Shown: positions 58,956 through 64,000 of the stretch, piece after piece
Numbering within the stretch: position 1 is the first letter of the stretch
Layout: each line of letters starts with the position of its first letter
Position numbers and translations under genes: made by a program
The notes under the pieces: model-generated
Seen by the model: the letters and a program-made list of their open reading frames with translations, nothing else
Told to the model about the DNA's origin: nothing
Databases searched by the model: none
DNA from: Jiulongibacter sp024742395
GTDB taxonomy: Bacteria > Bacteroidota > Bacteroidia > Cytophagales > Spirosomataceae
DNA: 64,000 bases
Reading direction: 5' to 3'
NCBI GenBank assembly: GCA_965249455.1
Contig: OZ252236.1
Span: 2,914,001-2,978,000, forward strand

Positions 58956-59819
58956 TTATCCCAAATAAGCTTTCAAAGCTTTGCTTCTAGATGTTTGTCT
59001 TAAACGTCTGATGGCTTTTTCTTTAATCTGACGTACACGTTCGCGAGTCAAATTGAACTTCTCTCCAATTTCCTCTAATGTCATCGCTTGTTCACCATTC
59101 AGTCCGAAATAATACATTATCACCTCTGCCTCACGCTGTGTAAGGGTAGAAAGAGCTCTTAAAACTTCTCTTCTTAAGGAGTCGTTCATCAGCTCTTGAT
59201 CTGGCTTATCTTCCAGATCATTCTCCAGTACATCCAAAAGGCTGTTTTCCTCACCTTGAACAAAAGGTGCATCAACAGATACGTGGCGACCAGAGATCTT
59301 CATTGTGTCAACTACTTCATTAGAAGTAATTTCCAATACTTCTGCCAATTCCTCAGGAGATGGCTCTCTTTCAAACTGCTGCTCCAATTCAGAAAACTTC
59401 TTGGAGATTTTGTTTAATGAGCCCACTCTGTTTAGTGGCAAACGTACGATTCTCGATTGCTCAGCCAATGCTTGAAGAATTGACTGGCGAATCCACCATA
59501 CAGCGTAAGAAATAAATTTGAAACCTCTGGTCTCGTCAAATCTCTGAGCAGCTTTTATTAATCCTAAATTACCTTCATTAATCAAATCACCTAGTGATAG
59601 ACCTTGATTTTGGTACTGTTTTGCTACTGAAACCACGAAACGCAGATTTGCTTTGGTAAGCCTTTCAAGAGACAGCTGATCTCCCTCTCTGATCTTCTGA
59701 GCAAGAGTTACTTCCTCGTCAGGTGTTAAGAGGTCTACTTTACCAATCTCCTGAAGGTACTTGTCTAACGACTGACTCTCACGATTGGTGATCTGCTTAC
59801 TAATTTTTAGTTGTCTCAT
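58956..59819 (-). CDS. rpoD: Primary RNA polymerase sigma factor (sigma-70/SigA)
   Basis: 287 residues, the compact Bacteroidota primary sigma. Region 1.2 (about 15-50, SLDKYLQEIGKVDLLTPDEE), region 2 (LTKANLRFVVSVAKQYQNQG, SLGDLINEGNLGLIKAAQRF, FISYAVWWIRQSI), region 3 (about 130-205) and region 4 with the -35-type helix-turn-helix MTLEEIGEKFNLTRERVRQI. Region 1.1 is absent, as usual in this phylum. It should recognise the TTG / TAnnTTTG promoters seen across this window. Monocistronic, or read through to menD. Confidence 0.96.
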   Translation of the reverse strand: MRQLKISKQITNRESQSLDKYLQEIGKVDLLTPDEEVTLAQKIREGDQLSLERLTKANLRFVVSVAKQYQNQGLSLGDLINEGNLGLIKAAQRFDETRGFKFISYAVWWIRQSILQALAEQSRIVRLPLNRVGSLNKISKKFSELEQQFEREPSPEELAEVLEITSNEVVDTMKISGRHVSVDAPFVQGEENSLLDVLENDLEDKPDQELMNDSLRREVLRALSTLTQREAEVIMYYFGLNGEQAMTLEEIGEKFNLTRERVRQIKEKAIRRLRQTSRSKALKAYLG

Positions 59820-59904
59820 ATTGCTTGTTTATTCAAATTCCTCTTAAATATTAGCGAAAACGAAATATACATTAATAACGTATCTCCGTCCTTTATTGTT
59901 CGTT

Positions 59905-62058
59905 TTATTTCTTTTCTTCTTCCTGACCTGGTTTTGGAGGTCTTGGAAGTAAAACTTTTCTGGAAAGTCTGAACTTGCCTGTTTTTCTGTCAACCTCTGT
60001 CAGTTTTACCTGAATTTCTTCACCTACTTCAAGAACACCATCCATTGCAGGAAGACGCTCCCATGAGATTTCAGAAATATGAAGTAAACCGTCTTTACCC
60101 GGAAGGAACTCACAGAAAGCACCGAAAGGCTGTATTGACTTCACTTTGGCATCGTAAACGGTACCTACCTCCGGCACAGCTACTATTCCTTTAATTCTGT
60201 TTTTGGCCATATCCATACTATCTCCGCTTGTAGCAAAAATGGATACGATACCTTCATTTCCTACTTCTTCGATATTGACAGTAGCCCCAGACTCCCTTTG
60301 GATTTCCTGAATGATTTTACCACCTGGCCCGATTACCGCACCGATGAATTCTCTGTCAATTCTCATAGTAAATGCACGTGGAGCATGAGGTTTCATGTCT
60401 TCTCTTGGTTTCTCAAGAGCGGCATTCATTTTACCTAGAATATGCAGTCTACCTTCTTTAGCCTGATTAAGAGCTTGCTCTAAAATTTCAAATGAAAGGC
60501 CTTCTACTTTAATGTCCATTTGACAAGCAACAATACCTTTAGAAGTACCTGTTACTTTAAAGTCCATATCTCCTAAATGATCTTCATCACCCAAAATATC
60601 TGAAAGAACAGCAAATTTACCAGTTTCAGTATCTGTAATTAATCCCATTGCAATACCTGAGACAGGTGCTTTAATTGGGATACCAGCATCCATTAATGAC
60701 AAACATCCCGCACAAACAGTAGCCATTGAAGACGAACCATTTGACTCAAGAATATCAGAAACAATACGTACTGTGTAAGGGTTTTCTGCTTCTGGTGGCA
60801 TTACTTTGGCCAATGAACGCTGAGCAAGGTTACCATGACCAATTTCACGACGGCTAGCTCCTCTGTTTGGCTTAACTTCACCCGTTGAAAAACCAGGGAA
60901 ATTGTAATGCAAATAGAATTTAGAGTAGCCTGAGAACATGGCCTGATCTATTAGCTGCTCATCAAGTTTTGTTCCTACTGTGGTAGTAGAGAGTGATTGA
61001 GTTTCTCCTCTTGTGAAAAGAGCTGAACCGTGAGCACCCGGAAGATAATCTACCTCACACTCAATAGGTCTGATTTCAGTCAGCTGTCTTCCATCAAGTC
61101 TCTTTCTTTCATTTAATACAAGGTCTCTTGAAGCCTTGTATTTTAATTCACCAAAGTATTTATTGACAAGACCTAAGTCTGTTTCGTCGTCTTCGTTTTC
61201 TTCAATCGGCTTTACAAAAGCCTCAAGAATAGCGGCGTAACCTTCTTTACGCTCATTTTTATTGGCAGAGCCTTTTGCTCCAACAGCATAGACAGCGTCA
61301 TACAGTTCAGAAAAGATTTTTTCTTTAAGAGCTTCATCACTTGTTTCATGTGAATATTCTCTCTTCTCCGTAGAACCTACAGCTTTAGATAACTCTACCT
61401 GGGCTGCTACCTGCTTTCTGATAGCTTCATGTCCTACTTTGATTGCCTCAATCATTTCAAGTTCAGAAACTTCATCAGCTTCACCCTCAACCATGTTGAT
61501 ATTTTCTGCAGTACCCGCAATAATCAAATCAAGCGTGGCATTGCCTAGTGCTGATTTGTCTGGATTAACTACATATTGTCCGTCTATTTTTGCTACTCTT
61601 ACTTCTGAAACCGGTCCGTTGAAAGGAATATCAGAAACAGCAAGTGCTGCAGAAGCTGCTAAAGCTGCTAAAGCATCTGGTGCTACTTCTGGGTCAGAAG
61701 AAATAAGTGAAATCATTACCTGCACATCTGCATGGTAATCACCTGGGAAGATAGGACGTAAGGCTCTATCTACTAATCTACTAATAAGGATTTCGTTGTC
61801 TGAAAGTCTACCTTCTCTTCTTTGAAAACTTCCTGGAATTTTACCTGCAGAAGCAAACTTCTCTTGATAATCAACAGAAAGTGGAAGGAAATCAACGCCT
61901 TCTTTGGCGTCTTGCTTAGCTACTACAGTAGCTAGAATCATGGCTTTGCCACATCTTAAAACTATTGAGCCGTCGGCCTGACGTGCTAACTTACCTGTTT
62001 CAAGAGTGATGTCTTTACCACCCGGCATTGGGATGGTTTGAGAATGAATGTTAAACAT
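59905..62058 (-). CDS. pnp: Polyribonucleotide nucleotidyltransferase (PNPase)
   Basis: 717 residues. A phosphate-dependent 3'-5' exoribonuclease of the RNA decay machinery, trimeric. Two RNase PH domains (about 10-230 and 315-545; GKAMILATVVAKQD, ALFTRGETQSLSTTTVGT, GMGLI-type core in SGIAMGLITD), then KH (GAVIGPGGKIIQEIQRESGA) and S1 (GTVYDAKVKSIQPFGAFCEF, DGLLHISEISWERL). It ends in a short basic tail. It follows rpsO after a terminator, and its leader has a hairpin (62076-62101). Confidence 0.97.
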   Translation of the reverse strand: MFNIHSQTIPMPGGKDITLETGKLARQADGSIVLRCGKAMILATVVAKQDAKEGVDFLPLSVDYQEKFASAGKIPGSFQRREGRLSDNEILISRLVDRALRPIFPGDYHADVQVMISLISSDPEVAPDALAALAASAALAVSDIPFNGPVSEVRVAKIDGQYVVNPDKSALGNATLDLIIAGTAENINMVEGEADEVSELEMIEAIKVGHEAIRKQVAAQVELSKAVGSTEKREYSHETSDEALKEKIFSELYDAVYAVGAKGSANKNERKEGYAAILEAFVKPIEENEDDETDLGLVNKYFGELKYKASRDLVLNERKRLDGRQLTEIRPIECEVDYLPGAHGSALFTRGETQSLSTTTVGTKLDEQLIDQAMFSGYSKFYLHYNFPGFSTGEVKPNRGASRREIGHGNLAQRSLAKVMPPEAENPYTVRIVSDILESNGSSSMATVCAGCLSLMDAGIPIKAPVSGIAMGLITDTETGKFAVLSDILGDEDHLGDMDFKVTGTSKGIVACQMDIKVEGLSFEILEQALNQAKEGRLHILGKMNAALEKPREDMKPHAPRAFTMRIDREFIGAVIGPGGKIIQEIQRESGATVNIEEVGNEGIVSIFATSGDSMDMAKNRIKGIVAVPEVGTVYDAKVKSIQPFGAFCEFLPGKDGLLHISEISWERLPAMDGVLEVGEEIQVKLTEVDRKTGKFRLSRKVLLPRPPKPGQEEEKK

Positions 62059-62075
62059 CTAATAAATTTAATTTT

Positions 62076-62101
62076 GTCGCATTTTCCGCTTTCGATGCGA
62101 C
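62076..62101 (-). promoter_or_regulatory. Leader hairpin of pnp
   Basis: GTCGCAT / ATGCGAC, a perfect 7-bp stem with a 12-nt loop, ending 17 nt before the pnp ATG. In enterics a pnp leader stem-loop cut by RNase III mediates autoregulation; whether this one does is unknown. Confidence 0.55.
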
Positions 62102-62144
62102 GAGTTGATCCTGTGTCCGCGGGGATGATTTTTGCTGTGTTTTA

Positions 62145-62180
62145 AGCCCAAAAACGGGGAGCCCCTGAAAGAGACTCCCC
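62145..62180 (-). terminator. Intrinsic terminator after rpsO
   Basis: GGGGAG / CTCCCC on the minus strand (62156-62161 with 62175-62180; 13-nt loop) followed by GTTTTTG. It separates rpsO from pnp. Confidence 0.75.
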
Positions 62181-62188
62181 TATTTGAA

Positions 62189-62464
62189 TTACTTACGAAT
62201 TCCTAATTCAGCAATAATTGCTCTGTAACGATTGATGTCCTTCTTTTGAAGATACTTCAACAAATTACGACGCTTACCTACTAATTTAAGCAAACCTAAA
62301 CGAGTAGAGTAATCGTGCTTATGCGTTTTTAAATGCTCAGTTAAATGAGCAATTCTGTAAGTGAACAATGCGATTTGAGATTCTGCTGATCCTGTGTCGC
62401 TTTCGTTTTTTTGGAAGCCTTTATCTTTAAAGATTTCTTGCTTCTTCTCCGAAGTTAAATACAT
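62189..62464 (-). CDS. rpsO: 30S ribosomal protein S15
   Basis: 91 residues. Binds the central domain of 16S rRNA early in 30S assembly. Typical sequence: TGSAESQIALFTYRIAHLTEHLKTHKHDYSTRLGLLKLVGKRR, seen as GSAESQIALFTYRI, HLKTHKHDYSTR and KRRNLLKYLQKKD. Upstream -7 box at 62506-62513 and terminator downstream, in the usual rpsO-pnp order. Confidence 0.98.
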   Translation of the reverse strand: MYLTSEKKQEIFKDKGFQKNESDTGSAESQIALFTYRIAHLTEHLKTHKHDYSTRLGLLKLVGKRRNLLKYLQKKDINRYRAIIAELGIRK

Positions 62465-62505
62465 AAGATGTTAACCTAGATTTTAGTGAATAATTAAAAC
62501 AGCCA

Positions 62506-62513
62506 CAAAAGTA
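62506..62513 (-). promoter_or_regulatory. -7 box of rpsO
   Basis: TACTTTTG on the minus strand, exact TAnnTTTG, 41 nt before the ATG and just after the stop of the LptF/G-like gene. No TTG at the ideal -33. Confidence 0.6.
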
Positions 62514-62525
62514 CGAATATAATTC

Positions 62526-64000
62526 CTATTCGATGACCAAAGTCTCCGTTTTATTTCTCTTGACTTTCTTTTTGAGCTTTTCCCAAAACTGAACGTAAAC
62601 GTCTAATTCAAAAATTCTTGCGTCTTTCGTTGCCTTCGAAATAAAGATAGCACCAATACCCATTAAGATAACATCTGGAATCCAAACAGCTATTACTACC
62701 GGAATCAATCCCTCCTTGGCATTCTTATCTGCCAGCTGCATCATGACGTAATACAATATAAAGAAACTGATGGCTATAAGAACAGGCATACCAAAACCAC
62801 CTTTTTTAATGATGGAGCCTAAGGAAGCTCCAATGATAAACATGGCCAAGCAAGCTACAGCGTAAGTGTATTTATGCCAGCGTTCTATGTCTGCACTATA
62901 CATGGTGCGTCTCTTACTGCCCAAAATGGCGTGACTGTTTTCCAATTGGGACTGAAAACTATGGGCAGACGACTGCGAGATGGCCCAGATCTCAGAGTAT
63001 CTGTTGCTTTCATCCAATGTAGCCAATTTATCATAAACCCATGGACCCTTTTCAATTACGATTAAGGTGCTATCACCGGTTAAGCTATCTACCTTATAAT
63101 TCTTTGGTAAGTTCTTAAACTGATAGGTGTGCATTGACTTTAAAGAGGCCACTTGAGATTGTGCCTGAGCATCTATCTGAATTTTGGTAGAGTCAATTTG
63201 GTTTTTCAGCTCATCAATATTCTTCATGTATTCGTGATACTTGAATTGATTTTCGCTGGTTTTCTTCATATTGAATGATTCAAGAGAGAAAACAAACCTG
63301 TTCTTTTTAAACTTGTTTCTGTAAAACTGAGTATCGTTTAAGGTTTGATTGGTTTTAGTTTCTGTATAATTCTGACCGTTGAATAATTCAAAAACCAAAT
63401 AATTATCGTTATACATTGTATACATCCGGCCAGAATCTGCAATGGTAACATTCTTATTTCCGTTTCGCATAGAATGATCATACACCAGAACGTCTTTCAA
63501 GCTTTCGTTATCCGGGTATTTCTTTTTTACTTTTATGCTGTATCCGGGAATCTCTCTGTAGAAAATACCTTCCTGAATGTTTAGAGCTACTTTGGTAGTT
63601 CGTATGTCCCAAAGTAAGGAATAGCCCTTCAGGTTAGCCCAGGGAGTTACATTGTTGTTAAACCAAAAAGAGAAAATGCTGATGAAGATTGTGAAAATCA
63701 AGGTGGGCATTATGACTCTTCCTAATGGAATTCCGGCTGACTTTATGGCCGTAAGCTCGGTATGCTCCCCTAAATTACCAAAACTCATTAATGAGGCCAG
63801 AAGAGTAGAGAGAGGCAAAGAAATGGGTACAGTAATCAGAGAAAAATAAGCGAAAAGCTTCCCGAAGGTTTGAAGATCAAGATCTTTACCCACAAAATCG
63901 TCGAAATAAAGCATCAAAAACCTCAATAAGAAAATAAAGACCACTACCAGTGTGGTCAAAACGAAAGGTCCAAGAAAATTCTTTATTACAAGTTTGTCTA
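62526..64000 (-). CDS. LptF/LptG family lipopolysaccharide export permease, 5' end beyond window
   Basis: The frame continues past a TTG at 63957-63959 to the window edge, with the extra residues DKLVIKNFLGPFVLT preceding TTLVVVFIFLL. This matches the usual YjgP/YjgQ start, so the true start lies outside and at least 491 residues are present. Layout: three N-terminal membrane helices, a long periplasmic jellyroll-like domain (about 110-340) and three C-terminal helices (YAVACLAMFIIGASLGSIIKKGG is the signature). LptF/G with LptB2 extract LPS for transport to the outer membrane. Only one of the pair is visible here. Confidence 0.9.
   Translation of the reverse strand, partial: DKLVIKNFLGPFVLTTLVVVFIFLLRFLMLYFDDFVGKDLDLQTFGKLFAYFSLITVPISLPLSTLLASLMSFGNLGEHTELTAIKSAGIPLGRVIMPTLIFTIFISIFSFWFNNNVTPWANLKGYSLLWDIRTTKVALNIQEGIFYREIPGYSIKVKKKYPDNESLKDVLVYDHSMRNGNKNVTIADSGRMYTMYNDNYLVFELFNGQNYTETKTNQTLNDTQFYRNKFKKNRFVFSLESFNMKKTSENQFKYHEYMKNIDELKNQIDSTKIQIDAQAQSQVASLKSMHTYQFKNLPKNYKVDSLTGDSTLIVIEKGPWVYDKLATLDESNRYSEIWAISQSSAHSFQSQLENSHAILGSKRRTMYSADIERWHKYTYAVACLAMFIIGASLGSIIKKGGFGMPVLIAISFFILYYVMMQLADKNAKEGLIPVVIAVWIPDVILMGIGAIFISKATKDARIFELDVYVQFWEKLKKKVKRNKTETLVIE

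Noticed and set aside
63957..63959. TTG as the start of the LptF/G-like gene.
   Set aside because: The frame stays open to the window edge and the extra residues fit the family N-terminus, so the gene is truncated by the window.
1..64000. Search for CRISPR arrays, insertion sequences, phage genes, tRNA and rRNA.
   Set aside because: No spaced direct repeats, transposase, integrase or structural RNA other than RNase P was seen by eye; weak or degenerate copies cannot be excluded without a search.

Overview
This window reads as a stretch of core chromosome from a low-GC member of the Bacteroidota, most likely a marine or soil Cytophagales-type bacterium. The evidence is the type 9 secretion sorting domain on the subtilase (11263-12888), several Bacteroidota-centred families (DUF2911, HU-CCDC81/SPOR, long Lys/Ala-rich S16, 287-residue RpoD without region 1.1), and promoters of the Bacteroidota form TTG-N19/20-TAnnTTTG. 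I found exact or near-exact promoter copies before fumC, the 96-residue gene at 8503, hisG, gyrA and ompA, and -7 boxes alone before rnpB, rpsP, gapA, dapD, truA, mnmA, folC, rpsO and others. The sigma factor expected to read these promoters (rpoD, 58956-59819) is in the window. I saw no insertion sequence, prophage, CRISPR array, tRNA or rRNA gene.

Layout. 1-5141: the 5' part of a WbqC-family gene, an OmpA protein with about eight tandem beta-sandwich repeats, and a truA-GNAT-sua5 tRNA-modification operon. 5218-10702: nucleoside transporter, rRNA pseudouridine synthase, fumC, a small membrane protein, a beta-propeller lipoprotein and a DUF2911 protein. 10740-21917: Nudix hydrolase, secreted subtilase, lipoprotein, mnmA, a TrpF-like protein lacking the catalytic Cys, a PspC/LiaF envelope-stress pair, MscS channel, LolE-like permease, NamZ and guaA. 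21974-27751: wecA-like transferase, wcaF-like acetyltransferase, a fungal-type prephenate dehydrogenase, a 40-codon membrane ORF, and hisG-hisD-pterin dehydratase. 28133-33961: rsmI-fabG-vWA-Smr-DUF4403 operon. 33962-36403: RNase P RNA, then rpsP-rimM-trmD. 36505-44452: gyrA, TPR protein, XRE regulator, dapD, gapA, trmB. 44456-52529: folC and a four-gene envelope cluster (998-residue TPR protein, plugless beta-barrel, membrane-anchored HU/SPOR protein, TonB-like protein). 52697-64000: M61 peptidase, TPR lipoprotein, MFS exporter, menD, rpoD, pnp, rpsO and the 5'-truncated LptF/G permease.

The most interesting signals lie in leaders and gene junctions rather than in cargo. The mnmA leader carries a stem-loop with the shape and anticodon (UUG) of the tRNA-Gln anticodon arm, which is one of MnmA's own substrates. 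Four genes (8845 lipoprotein, rimM, the MFS gene, menD) begin 0-13 nt after an intrinsic terminator, suggesting read-through-controlled expression. The lipoprotein at 12970, folC and pnp have hairpins just upstream of their start codons. Two divergent pairs have start codons that overlap or lie 5 nt apart. The TPR/barrel/HU-SPOR/TonB cluster is the best candidate for an uncharacterised multi-protein envelope system.
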